NCBI GenBank assembly: GCA_013177825.1
Contig: JABLXX010000002.1
Coordinates: 558,001 to 622,000 of the forward strand
Reading direction: 5' to 3'
Length of the DNA stretch: 64,000 bases
From: Syntrophaceae bacterium
GTDB taxonomy: Bacteria > Desulfobacterota > Syntrophia > Syntrophales > PHBD01
Shown: in pieces, positions 41,711 to 49,757 of the stretch
Layout: the number at the start of each line of letters is the position of its first letter
How positions within the stretch are numbered: the first letter of the stretch is position 1
Made by a program: the position numbers and the translations under genes
Notes under the pieces: generated by a model
Databases searched by the model: none
Told to the model about the DNA's origin: nothing
What the model saw: only the letters and a program-made list of their open reading frames with translations

Positions 41711-42850
41711 TCACTTCGGTTTGTTGATGAAGTCGAGCCCCGCCTTTTGCAGTCGGAGTTTGAGCACGTTCCGTCCCACCGAAAGGGTGAAGCGGGTGTC
41801 CAGGGCCCACCCGGCCAGGTCGCTGTCGCCGGCGAACCCCGCCTGCGAGGCCAGGTCGTCCAGGAGGAACTGGCAGTGGTCCGCCATTTCGCGAAAGGTG
41901 AAAAGCAGCGAGAACAAGGGGCGGGAGGCGTCGGGGTATTCGAGGAGCACCGCCGCCTCGCGGGCCAGGATCCGGATCATGTCGAGCTGGGCCGACAGCC
42001 TCCCCAGGTCCGCCCGGATTTCCTCACCGGGGTCGGCGCCGGTGCGAAGGAGGGCCGATAGCCGCCGGGCCTGGCGGAACAGCATGCCCGTGACGGGGCC
42101 CATGAGGAGCGTGTCCTCGATCTCCCGGAAGGGATACGCCGAGCGCCGGTAGGCGTCGGTCGTCTCGCCCAGGGCGGCCTCCGGGGGTATGAAGCAGTCC
42201 GCCAGGAGGATCCCGCCGTGAGGGGAGGGGTGCAGGGCCTTCAGGTCCGTCGGCTCGGCCCGGACCAGCCCCGGTGTGTCGGCGGGCACCAGGAATGTGC
42301 CGAAGGACTTTCGGTTATCCGAGCTTCCGGTTACGGCCAGGACAACGAAAAGACCCGCCATGGGCCCGTTGGAAAGCATCGATTTTTCTCCGTTGAGGAC
42401 CCACCCGCCGTTCTTCGGAACCGCCGAGGTCTTCAGGTGCTTTGGATGGGCTCCCACCTTCGGCTCCGAGGCTGCGAGCGAGATGATCGTCCGGCCCGAC
42501 GTGACGGAAGGCAGCCACAGCCGGCACTGTTCCTCCGTGGCGTCCGGCAGGAGCACCCACCGGATGACCATCACCTGGATCAGCCACGAGAGGACCACGC
42601 CGAGACAGCCGCCGTGGAAGGCCAGGGCCTCGCCCACGGCCTGGACGGCCGGGGCTCCGCCGCCTGATCCGCCGGCTTCGGCCGGAATGCCGATCCGGTA
42701 GAAACCCTCCCGGCCCATGCGCTCCCACAGGTCTGAAGGAAAGAGGACCGTCTGCGACAACTCAATCCGGCGCGGGTCGATGACCGATTCGGCGAACCGG
42801 GCGGCCCGATCGGCCTCCTGCTGGATTCGTTCCCGTTCCTGGCGCGTCAT
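41711..42850 (-). CDS. Acyl-CoA dehydrogenase family protein
   Basis: 379 residues with the acyl-CoA dehydrogenase fold: an N-terminal helical domain (ERMGREGFYRIGIPAEAGGSGG), a middle beta-domain (LAASEPKVGAHPKHLKTSA, in place of the usual TEP motif) and a C-terminal four-helix domain. No clear catalytic Glu can be assigned by eye, and the C-terminus is shorter than usual and lacks the YEGT-like motif. Activity and substrate are uncertain. Its ATG overlaps the MarR stop by four bases, so expression is coupled to the regulator. Confidence 0.8.
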   Translation of the reverse strand: MTRQERERIQQEADRAARFAESVIDPRRIELSQTVLFPSDLWERMGREGFYRIGIPAEAGGSGGGAPAVQAVGEALAFHGGCLGVVLSWLIQVMVIRWVLLPDATEEQCRLWLPSVTSGRTIISLAASEPKVGAHPKHLKTSAVPKNGGWVLNGEKSMLSNGPMAGLFVVLAVTGSSDNRKSFGTFLVPADTPGLVRAEPTDLKALHPSPHGGILLADCFIPPEAALGETTDAYRRSAYPFREIEDTLLMGPVTGMLFRQARRLSALLRTGADPGEEIRADLGRLSAQLDMIRILAREAAVLLEYPDASRPLFSLLFTFREMADHCQFLLDDLASQAGFAGDSDLAGWALDTRFTLSVGRNVLKLRLQKAGLDFINKPK

Positions 42851-43344
42851 GGCTTTTCCTCCCCGTCAGCGGCCTTCTGGGGGCCGTTGTTGCGGCCGAA
42901 TTTCCGGGAAATATCCTGCAGGATGCGACGGAAGGCGTCGAGATCCGCCTCCGGAAAACCTTCCTTTACCTGCCGGTTCACCGCCCGGATCACCTCCTTG
43001 GCCTTGTCGCATTCTTCCCTTCCCGCCGGTGTCAGGTACAGATGGGATGACCGTCGATCTCCCGGGTTGGCGTCGCGGCGGATGTACCCCGCCCGTTCAA
43101 GGCGATCCGCCAGCCCCGTCATGGTGGAGTTGTCGACGGCGAGGATCGTGCTCAGCTCGGTCATGGTTCTCCCGTCCCGCTGCTTGAGAAGGAAGAGGAT
43201 GCCGCTCTGGGCGGTCGTGACTCTGACTCCGCGCGAGATCAAGGCCGCGTTGAGATGGTTCCTGATCTTCTGCTGTGCCGTGAAGAGCAGGTAGATAAAG
43301 CGGTCGTCCGCCGGGGGAGGTGTTTCGTTTCGTGTGTTTGGCAT
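42847..43344 (-). CDS. MarR family transcriptional regulator
   Basis: 165 residues. The winged helix is visible: TTAQSGILFLLKQRDGRTM, STILAVDNSTMTGLADRLERAGYI, and the wing RRDANPGDRRSSHLYLT. MarR proteins are usually ligand-relieved repressors of the adjacent operon. I start at the ATG at 43344; a TTG at 43368 would lie in the operator-like region. It heads the unit MarR, acyl-CoA dehydrogenase, probably MoxR and VWA. A dyad overlapping its promoter suggests autoregulation. Confidence 0.9.
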   Translation of the reverse strand: MPNTRNETPPPADDRFIYLLFTAQQKIRNHLNAALISRGVRVTTAQSGILFLLKQRDGRTMTELSTILAVDNSTMTGLADRLERAGYIRRDANPGDRRSSHLYLTPAGREECDKAKEVIRAVNRQVKEGFPEADLDAFRRILQDISRKFGRNNGPQKAADGEEKP

Positions 43345-43352
43345 GGCTATAT

Positions 43353-43377
43353 TTTGCACGCCAAGCAAACGCCGTCA
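43353..43377 (-). promoter_or_regulatory. Putative MarR operator overlapping promoter
   Basis: Inverted repeat TTTGC-N7-GCAAA (43353-43369), starting 9 bp upstream of the MarR start codon. On the minus strand TTGACG (43377-43372) and AAAATA (43354-43349) are spaced 17 bp as -35/-10 boxes. There is also a direct repeat of TTTGCTTG-CG. Confidence 0.4.
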
Positions 43378-43485
43378 AGCAAAAAACCGGAAGGGGCAGG
43401 ATCTTTTTTTGCGGTGACGGAACGAACCCGAGTCATTTCTTTGGAGAGCGGATCAGGAGATAACGGGGCAATTGTCCCCGGCTTC

Positions 43486-45015
43486 CTAATCGAACCGGTA
43501 GTCCTTTTCGCGGAAGAGACGGAGGCAGGCATCGACGACGGTTGCATCATAGAGGATTCCCCGATGGGTCCGGATCTCCTCCATGGCTGCCTCCGCGCCG
43601 AGGGCCGGCCGGTAGGGGCGGTGGGAGCACATGGCCTCCACGACGTCCGCAACGGCCAGTATTTTCGATTCCAGGAGCATTTCGTCTCCCTTGAGGCCGC
43701 TGGGATAGCCCGTGCCGTCCAGTCGCTCGTGATGCTCCAGGACCATGCGGGCAATAGGCCAGGGAAACTCGATTTCCCGGAGGATTTCGAAGCCGGTCTG
43801 GGCGTGGGTCTTGACGAGCAGCATCTCGATGGGGCCGAGCTCCGATGGTTTGCCCAGAATCTCCGCCGGTACGGCAACCTTGCCGATATCGTGGATGACG
43901 CCGGCCATGCGCAGGCCATCCACCTGATCCGCCGGAAGTCCCATTTCCTGGGCGATCCGCCGGGCCAGGTCCGCCACTCGCTGCTGGTGGCCCGACGTGC
44001 AAGGGTCGCGGTACTCAATGGTGGAGGCCATGACCTTGATGATACCGCCCAGGGCCCGGCGAAGCCTGGCAAAACTGTCCCGGGCGCGGCTTTCGGCCAG
44101 ATATTGATCCGTTATGTCGCTGATGAATCCTTCCAGACCGGTGATTTCGCCATCGGCCGAGGGGATTGCGTTTCCCTGCTCCGTGACGTACTTTTCCTGC
44201 CCGTCTTTTGACCGGATCCGGTATGTGAGGCGATAGGTCCGGGCGGCGGCGATGGAGGACTGAATCGAGTCCCAGACCTGATCACGGTCTTCAGGATGGA
44301 TAATCTCGCTGAACGTGATCGCGCGTTTGCCGATCAGCTCGTCAGGGGCGTAGCCCGTCAGTTCCAGGCAGCCGGCGCTGGCATAGTCGAGGGTCCAGGA
44401 GCGGTGGTTGCTGCACCGGTAAGCCATGCCGGGAAGGTGGTCCATCAGGTTGGCCAGGCGACGCCGGCTCTCCGCAAGATCTTCCTCCATGCGCCGCCGC
44501 TCGGTCACATCCGACAGGGTTCCGGAGATGCCGCAGTACCGTCCGTCCCTGTAAATCTGCCTGCTGATCGCGGCGCGCACCCAGACGTACCGTCCGTCCT
44601 TTGCGAGGAGCCTGCTTTCCCAGGGCTCCATCCCGGAGCGCCCTTCCACTTCGAAGCGGTTGAGCATCTCCTTGAGGTCCTGACGGTGGATAAAGGACAT
44701 GAAGGGCTTCCCGATCATCTCCTCGGGGCGGTAACCCAGTACGGATTCGACCTGGGGGCTGACGAACGTGATCGTTCCGTCCACGTCGAGGAAATAGACC
44801 GTTTCCTGAAGGCTCTGGATGAGGGACCGGTACTGCAGCTCGCTTTCCGAGACGGCCTCCCCGGCTCGTTTCGCCGTGGCGTCTTCCTGCAGACTCGAAA
44901 AGGGATGGGTCCAGGTGCCGCCCAAGGCGGCCAGCTTCTTTTCCAGAAAGGAGATCCGGCGCTTCGCCTGCGCCATCTCCTCTTTCAGTTTATCGTACTT
45001 TTTCGTGACATCCAT
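43486..45015 (-). CDS. PAS-PAS-HD-GYP signalling protein (c-di-GMP phosphodiesterase)
   Basis: 509 residues. A short coiled coil (about 1-35) is followed by two PAS/PAC domains (about 65-185 and 195-315; both with xxDGxxxxV/xxDIT-type ends) and an HD-GYP domain (about 330-505). The metal motif is HDIGKVAVP and the signature motif is HHERLDGTGYP, so hydrolysis of cyclic di-GMP is likely. No membrane segment is present, so it senses a cytoplasmic cue. A dyad CGGGG-N7-CCCCG follows its stop at 43464-43480. Confidence 0.92.
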   Translation of the reverse strand: MDVTKKYDKLKEEMAQAKRRISFLEKKLAALGGTWTHPFSSLQEDATAKRAGEAVSESELQYRSLIQSLQETVYFLDVDGTITFVSPQVESVLGYRPEEMIGKPFMSFIHRQDLKEMLNRFEVEGRSGMEPWESRLLAKDGRYVWVRAAISRQIYRDGRYCGISGTLSDVTERRRMEEDLAESRRRLANLMDHLPGMAYRCSNHRSWTLDYASAGCLELTGYAPDELIGKRAITFSEIIHPEDRDQVWDSIQSSIAAARTYRLTYRIRSKDGQEKYVTEQGNAIPSADGEITGLEGFISDITDQYLAESRARDSFARLRRALGGIIKVMASTIEYRDPCTSGHQQRVADLARRIAQEMGLPADQVDGLRMAGVIHDIGKVAVPAEILGKPSELGPIEMLLVKTHAQTGFEILREIEFPWPIARMVLEHHERLDGTGYPSGLKGDEMLLESKILAVADVVEAMCSHRPYRPALGAEAAMEEIRTHRGILYDATVVDACLRLFREKDYRFD

Positions 45016-45072
45016 CCTTGCGGGCTCCTGCCTTCTGCTTCCTTCTGCTGTTCCTGTCCTGAACCGGATTCG

Positions 45073-46236
45073 TCATCGGCACAGGGACAGGATATCGAGG
45101 ATCGCTTCTTTCGAGTAGTTCTTGAGTCCCCATACCTGGGCGAGGGCAAAAGCATTTTCGGCGATGGCGTCGATACCGCCCTCGGGGATTTTCCCCTCCG
45201 CCAGCGTCACGGGGCTGCCGATGGCGGCGAACCATTTCCGGAGGCTCTCGATACCCTCCCGGGCGGCTTCCGCGTCGTCGATCGCCTCCACGTGGAAGAC
45301 CCGGCGGGCGAGACGGGCGAACCGGGCGGGGTTCTGCCGGGCGGCCCAGGTCATCCAGGCGGGCATGACGATGGAGAGCCCCGCCCCGTGGGCGATGTCG
45401 TAGAGGGCGCTCAGGGCGTGCTCGACCATGTGCATGGGAAAGCCGACGACTCCCATCCCCGCCGTGGTGAGGCCGTTGAAGCCCAGGACGGCGGACCACA
45501 TCAGGGTCGCCCGGGCCTCGTAGTTGTCCGGCTCCCGGAGGATGACGCCGGTGCTTTCCATGACGCTGTGCATCAGGGTCTCCACGAGGCCGTCCTGGAG
45601 ATCGCTCGCCGTCGCGGTGTTGGTGAAGTAGCCCTCCAGCATGTGGGCGATGATATCGACGGCGCTGTAGGCGCTGTAAGCCCTGTCAAGGCTGAAGAGG
45701 ACCGTCGGGTCCAGGACGGAGGCTTTGGGCTGGACCGCCATGTCCCGGATGCTGTACTTCCGGGCGCCGTCCTCGTTGGTGATGACGGCGGCGGGATTCA
45801 TCTCCGAGGCGCTGGCGGAGACGGTGACCACGGTGAGGACCGGCAGCGCCTTTTTGATGGCGCTTTTCCGGAGGAAGAAGTCCCAGACGTCGCAGTCGGC
45901 AGGTGCGCCCGCGGCGATCGCCTTGGCCGTGTCGATGACGCTTCCGCCCCCGACGGCCAGGACGACGTCCGCCCTCTCCCGGCGGGCCAGTTCGATGCCC
46001 TTGCGGACGTGGGAGAGGACCGGGTTCGAACGGGCGCCCGGAAACTCCACGACAGCGACCCCTGCCTCGCCGAGCGAGGCCATGACCTGATCGAAGACGC
46101 CGTTCCGCTTGATGCTCCCGGACCCGTAGACAAGGAGGGCTTTGGTGCCGAAGCGGCGGACCTCCGTCCCGATCCGCCGGATCTGGCCCTTTCCGAACAG
46201 GATCCTCGTGGGGTTTTCGAAGATGAAGTTCTGCAT
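45073..46236 (-). CDS. Iron-containing alcohol dehydrogenase (BdhA-like)
   Basis: 387 residues, group III metal-dependent alcohol dehydrogenase. The NAD motif is VGGGSVIDTAKAIA. The metal ligands are Asp and His of AVDIIAHMLEGYF and the two His of MVEHALSALYDIAHG. Relatives reduce butyraldehyde or other aldehydes in fermenters. Its ATG follows GGAGGGAAAACC. The gene is 57 bp from the PAS/HD-GYP gene and probably separately expressed. Confidence 0.9.
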   Translation of the reverse strand: MQNFIFENPTRILFGKGQIRRIGTEVRRFGTKALLVYGSGSIKRNGVFDQVMASLGEAGVAVVEFPGARSNPVLSHVRKGIELARRERADVVLAVGGGSVIDTAKAIAAGAPADCDVWDFFLRKSAIKKALPVLTVVTVSASASEMNPAAVITNEDGARKYSIRDMAVQPKASVLDPTVLFSLDRAYSAYSAVDIIAHMLEGYFTNTATASDLQDGLVETLMHSVMESTGVILREPDNYEARATLMWSAVLGFNGLTTAGMGVVGFPMHMVEHALSALYDIAHGAGLSIVMPAWMTWAARQNPARFARLARRVFHVEAIDDAEAAREGIESLRKWFAAIGSPVTLAEGKIPEGGIDAIAENAFALAQVWGLKNYSKEAILDILSLCR

Positions 46237-46260
46237 GGTTTTCCCTCCTGATGAGCTCCG

Positions 46261-46295
46261 GAAAAGGGGACGGTTTTCAAATCCGTCCCCTTTTC
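46261..46295. repeat. Family D palindrome with second half-copy
   Basis: Thirteen-base arms GAAAAGGGGACGG/CCGTCCCCTTTTC around TTTTCAAAT. A partial second copy, CAGACTTCAAATCCGCCC, follows at 46310-46327. It lies between two co-directional genes and ends in T-rich sequence on both strands, so terminator activity is plausible. Confidence 0.6.
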
Positions 46296-46340
46296 CGGTT
46301 TATGGTGGGCAGACTTCAAATCCGCCCTCTTTCCGATTCA

Positions 46341-46727
46341 TCACTGGCAGCGGGCCGGCCCCTTGCCCCGGCCTCCGGTTTCCACTTTCTTCAGGATCCC
46401 TCCCTCGAACGAGAGCTGGTAAATGAAGTCGTTCTCGCCGCAGTTGTAGGACCACCGCTCGACGGTCAGCTTCTTCCTGCGGACCTTCTTCTGTTTGGTC
46501 GCCTTCTTTTTGTCCCGCGTGTCCGTTTCGACGGCCGATCCGGATTCGATCCGGGCGACCTTCTCCTTCAGCATGGGTTGGCCGCACTCCAGGATGACCT
46601 TCGCCTTGCTGTCACCCTCCGAAACCAGCCCTCCGTTGCGGCAACGGAAGGCCTCCGCTTCCATCACTGTCCCGGCCAGGAAAAGCGCACACAGGATCGC
46701 CGGCCCGGCCCATCGTTTTCCCTTCAT
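46341..46727 (-). CDS. DUF2845 domain exported protein
   Basis: 128 residues with a signal peptide (1-26, cleavage near AEA). The mature part has the DUF2845 features: FRCRNGGLVSEGDSKAKVILECG, then WSYNCGENDFIYQLSFEGGILKKVETGG. A Lys-rich insert (KKKATKQKKVRRKK) sits in the middle. Two or three Cys could form disulfides in the periplasm. Function is unknown. AGGAGGAGAG precedes the ATG. Confidence 0.85.
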   Translation of the reverse strand: MKGKRWAGPAILCALFLAGTVMEAEAFRCRNGGLVSEGDSKAKVILECGQPMLKEKVARIESGSAVETDTRDKKKATKQKKVRRKKLTVERWSYNCGENDFIYQLSFEGGILKKVETGGRGKGPARCQ

Positions 46728-46956
46728 GGATGGCTCTCCTCCTGTTCCTGTTTTTTCATTGCCGGGGAAGCGGAATCAAACTGGAACCGGACATCAAGTA
46801 ACGGAATTTGCCGGGATGGTCAAGCCGGTTGTGAAGCGGGCGACGCACCGCTCATCGGCCGTCCGGTGACGCTGTGCGGAACGTCCCGCATTCAGGGTGG
46901 ACCGTGACGGACCGCCCGCAAGCGGAACGGAGACAGCGGAAAGGCAGAGGATGTAA

Positions 46957-47112
46957 TGCATTGAACGATCCGGATTCAGAGAGGAATTTGTTGTAAGGAC
47001 CATCTGCGGAGTGCCTGTGATCGTGAAATGGATCGAAGCGGACTTGTGCATCCGGCTCCTGAAGGAACGGCGGGACCGCATCCAGCAAGGGCGTGATTGC
47101 CATTCAGCTTGA
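46957..47112 (+). CDS. Possible small open frame, start not resolved
   Basis: An open stretch of 51 codons ending at TGA 47110-47112 with a protein-like composition (phrase VPVIVKWIEADLCIRLLKER). No ATG is in frame; GTG at 47011 or an ATT near 46960 would be needed, and no good ribosome site is seen. It may be a gene remnant. Nothing else is recognised in 46728-47108. Confidence 0.2.
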   Translation, partial: CIERSGFREEFVVRTICGVPVIVKWIEADLCIRLLKERRDRIQQGRDCHSA

Positions 47113-47137
47113 CACACCCCGTGCCCGATGGTATACG
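47109..47137 (+). promoter_or_regulatory. Promoter of tRNA-Pro
   Basis: TTGACA at 47109-47114, 17-bp spacer, TATACG at 47132-47137; the tRNA begins 15 bp later. Confidence 0.75.
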
Positions 47138-47151
47138 CTGCTCCAGTGTGT

Positions 47152-47228
<77 letters not shown>

Positions 47229-47239
47229 TCGAAATCAAC

Positions 47240-47268
47240 GGGTTAGCCGATTCGGCTAACCCTTTTTT
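47240..47268 (+). terminator. Rho-independent terminator of tRNA-Pro
   Basis: Stem GGGTTAGCC/GGCTAACCC (47240-47248, 47254-47262), loop GATTC, then six T residues. It lies 11 bp after the tRNA. Confidence 0.9.
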
Positions 47269-47502
47269 CGTTTCTGTGTGGGAATCTCTAAAAGCTTCAT
47301 CGCAGATCCTCCTCACCCTGCGCTCGACCTTCTTGACCTTCTCCCCGAAAACCGGCCGCGTGACCGGACCCGTCTTGGGGGGATCCCCAAAATGGCGGAA
47401 TTCCGTTTCCCGATGTGGTAGATGATTCGGGGTCGGGAAGACGGGTCCTTCCGACATTCCATCCATGCGAGAGGGCGTTTCAACCGGAGGTACGGAAAAG
47501 AA

Positions 47503-49410
47503 ATGAAAGACCAGCCACATGATATGCAGGATCGAATCGACCACGCGGATGCCTCGATATTCCAGGCAAAGCAGGACTGGGTCGGAAACATCGATTTCCG
47601 GCAGATGGTGGAAGATCTTCAAATTATTGTGTGCGTTTACGATATTGACGGATTCATCTACCTGAATCCGGTCGGTGAAAAGATGACGGGCTACTCCCTG
47701 GAGGAGGTCAGGGGAAAGAGATTCTGGGAAGTAACGCATCCCGAAGATGCCCTGTGGATAAAACCGCGAGGGCTGGCGAGGCTCCGCGGCGAAACGGTTC
47801 CTCCAACCCGCGAATTCAGGATTATCAAGAAGAACGGCCAGGTGATGTGGGTCAATGTCTTTTGGATGATCACCCCGTGGCACGGGAAGAACACGATTAT
47901 CATGGCGTGTGTCGACGTCACGGAAAACAAGCGTTTGACCGAAGAATTGCAGGCATCGCGAAGTGAACTGGAAACACGCGTCAAAGAGAGAACGGAGGAA
48001 TTGAACCGAACGAACAAGGAACTGCTGCTCCTGAACCAGAATCTCAACAACATCCTCAAGAACATATCCGACGGTGTGGCCACCGTGAACCAGGACGGCG
48101 ATGTTCTGCTGCTGAACGCATTCCTCGACCATGTGTCGGGCCATGCCGCCGAAGAGATCAAGCGCCGGCTGTCGAACATGATTTTAGAGGAAGAGGACGG
48201 CATCTTGAATAAAATGCTCCGGGAAAAGAAGACGTTCAGCGACGAGGAAATCATCTTTCCGACGGCGGAGGGCTCCCTCAATCTTCTGGTTTCGGGAACT
48301 CCGATTCTGGATGAAGAGGGGGCGGTCCAGAGCGGGGTCATCGTTCTGAGGCCGATGAAGGATGTGCATCGGTTGATCCAGCGTTTCAGCGGCTATCGGG
48401 CGACCTTCCGCTTTGAAGACATCATCACCGACGACCCGATCATGCTGACGCTGATCGAGAATGCCAAGAACACGGCGCTGGGCGACAGCAGTGTCGTGAT
48501 CGAGGGCGCGAGCGGCACGGGAAAAGAGTTGTTTGCGCAGGCCATCCACAACTATGGGTCCAGGAGCCGGGGACCGTTCATTGCCGTGAATTGCGGGGCC
48601 ATCCCGCGGGAATTGATCGCCAGTGAACTGTTCGGCTATGCGGAAGGCGCTTTTACCGGGGCCAAAAAAAGCGGGAACCCGGGAAAATTCGAACTGGCTT
48701 CGGGAGGCACGCTGTTTCTGGACGAAATCGGCGACATGTCCATTGATCAACAGGTGTCTCTCCTGCGGGTGATCCAGGAAAAAAGGTTGACCCGCATCGG
48801 CGGGCACGACGCGATTCCCGTCGATGTCCGCATTATCTGCGCGACCAACAAGGACCTCTACAGCGAGATGAGGACCGGAAGTTTTCGAAACGACCTGTAC
48901 TACCGTCTGAACGTCATCAATATAAAAATCCCGCCGCTCAGGGAACGGCGCGGGGATATCATGCTTCTGTTCAACCATTTCATGAAAATGGCGGAACGGA
49001 AGGCAAACAAGAAGAGCAGCAGGATCAGCAGCGATGTTCAAAAGCACCTGATCAATTACAGCTGGCCTGGAAACGTGAGGGAACTGCAGAATGTGGTCGA
49101 ACGCATGGTCAATGTGATGTCGGGCAGTTCCCTGGAGACAGACCAGCTGCCACAGGACATCAAGATGGCTGTCCCTTCCGTCGCGTCGTCCCATGAAGCC
49201 AATCGGGCGACGAAGGCTTCAGCGGACACCATTGACGTGGGTGCGGCTCGAGAATTGTACAGGCAGAAATCGGGAGAGGCCGAGAAACAGCACATCATCG
49301 GGCTTCTGGAGCTTCATCACGGCAATATCAGCCGGGCTGCCAGAGAAATCGGGATGTCCCGCACCACGCTGTACAAAAAGATAAGGCTCTACAATTCAGG
49401 CGGATGCTGA
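47503..49410 (+). CDS. PAS domain sigma-54-dependent transcriptional activator
   Basis: 635 residues. A PAS/PAC domain (about 35-145), a coiled coil (about 145-185) and a second PAS (about 187-290) replace a receiver domain. The AAA+ domain has Walker A GASGTGKE at 335-342, GAFTGA at 382-387 and LFLDEIGD near 404-411. A Fis-type HTH ends the protein (ISRAAREIGMSRTTLYKKI). It senses an intracellular signal directly. The start at 47503 follows GGAGG and GGAAAAGAA; the longer frame from 47422 lacks a ribosome site. It sits 160 bp upstream of a sigma-54 promoter serving the CoA-transferase cluster and is the likely activator. Confidence 0.92.
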   Translation: MKDQPHDMQDRIDHADASIFQAKQDWVGNIDFRQMVEDLQIIVCVYDIDGFIYLNPVGEKMTGYSLEEVRGKRFWEVTHPEDALWIKPRGLARLRGETVPPTREFRIIKKNGQVMWVNVFWMITPWHGKNTIIMACVDVTENKRLTEELQASRSELETRVKERTEELNRTNKELLLLNQNLNNILKNISDGVATVNQDGDVLLLNAFLDHVSGHAAEEIKRRLSNMILEEEDGILNKMLREKKTFSDEEIIFPTAEGSLNLLVSGTPILDEEGAVQSGVIVLRPMKDVHRLIQRFSGYRATFRFEDIITDDPIMLTLIENAKNTALGDSSVVIEGASGTGKELFAQAIHNYGSRSRGPFIAVNCGAIPRELIASELFGYAEGAFTGAKKSGNPGKFELASGGTLFLDEIGDMSIDQQVSLLRVIQEKRLTRIGGHDAIPVDVRIICATNKDLYSEMRTGSFRNDLYYRLNVINIKIPPLRERRGDIMLLFNHFMKMAERKANKKSSRISSDVQKHLINYSWPGNVRELQNVVERMVNVMSGSSLETDQLPQDIKMAVPSVASSHEANRATKASADTIDVGAARELYRQKSGEAEKQHIIGLLELHHGNISRAAREIGMSRTTLYKKIRLYNSGGC

Positions 49411-49446
49411 GTCGTCAATCCCCCGGGAAAGCGTACATACATTGTC

Positions 49447-49463
49447 CATGTGATGTTCACATG
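49447..49463. promoter_or_regulatory. Putative activator-binding palindrome CATGTGA-TGT-TCACATG
   Basis: Perfect 7-bp arms around TGT, centred about 115 bp upstream of the sigma-54 promoter. This is the usual distance for an enhancer-binding-protein site. Confidence 0.55.
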
Positions 49464-49567
49464 TGGTCGCCGGATTGACGGTCCAGCAACAATCCCTCCC
49501 ATCTCCCTCCGAATAAAAACCAACGCATAAACAGGTGGATGTCTGAAATGACCGGCCTCGTTGACGA

Positions 49568-49583
49568 TGGCATGCACTTTGCC
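49568..49583 (+). promoter_or_regulatory. Sigma-54 promoter of the CoA-transferase cluster
   Basis: TGGCATG, four bases, TTGCC. GG (49569-49570) and GC (49581-49582) are separated by exactly 10 bp. It lies 175 bp upstream of the first CoA-transferase gene; 49411-49757 holds no gene. Confidence 0.75.
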
Positions 49584-49757
49584 CATGGGGATTGAATCCG
49601 TCGGACGGATCCCTGACGGATGAGCGCACGTAGCGCAAGGCGTTTTCAATGGGAAGTGGAGGCATATGATCCACAGGAAGACATGGAGGGTGCCCGGACC
49701 GCCGTTTCCCGATCAAAAGGAAACGCACCGCTCCTGAAGTGCGGAAAGGAGGATCGG

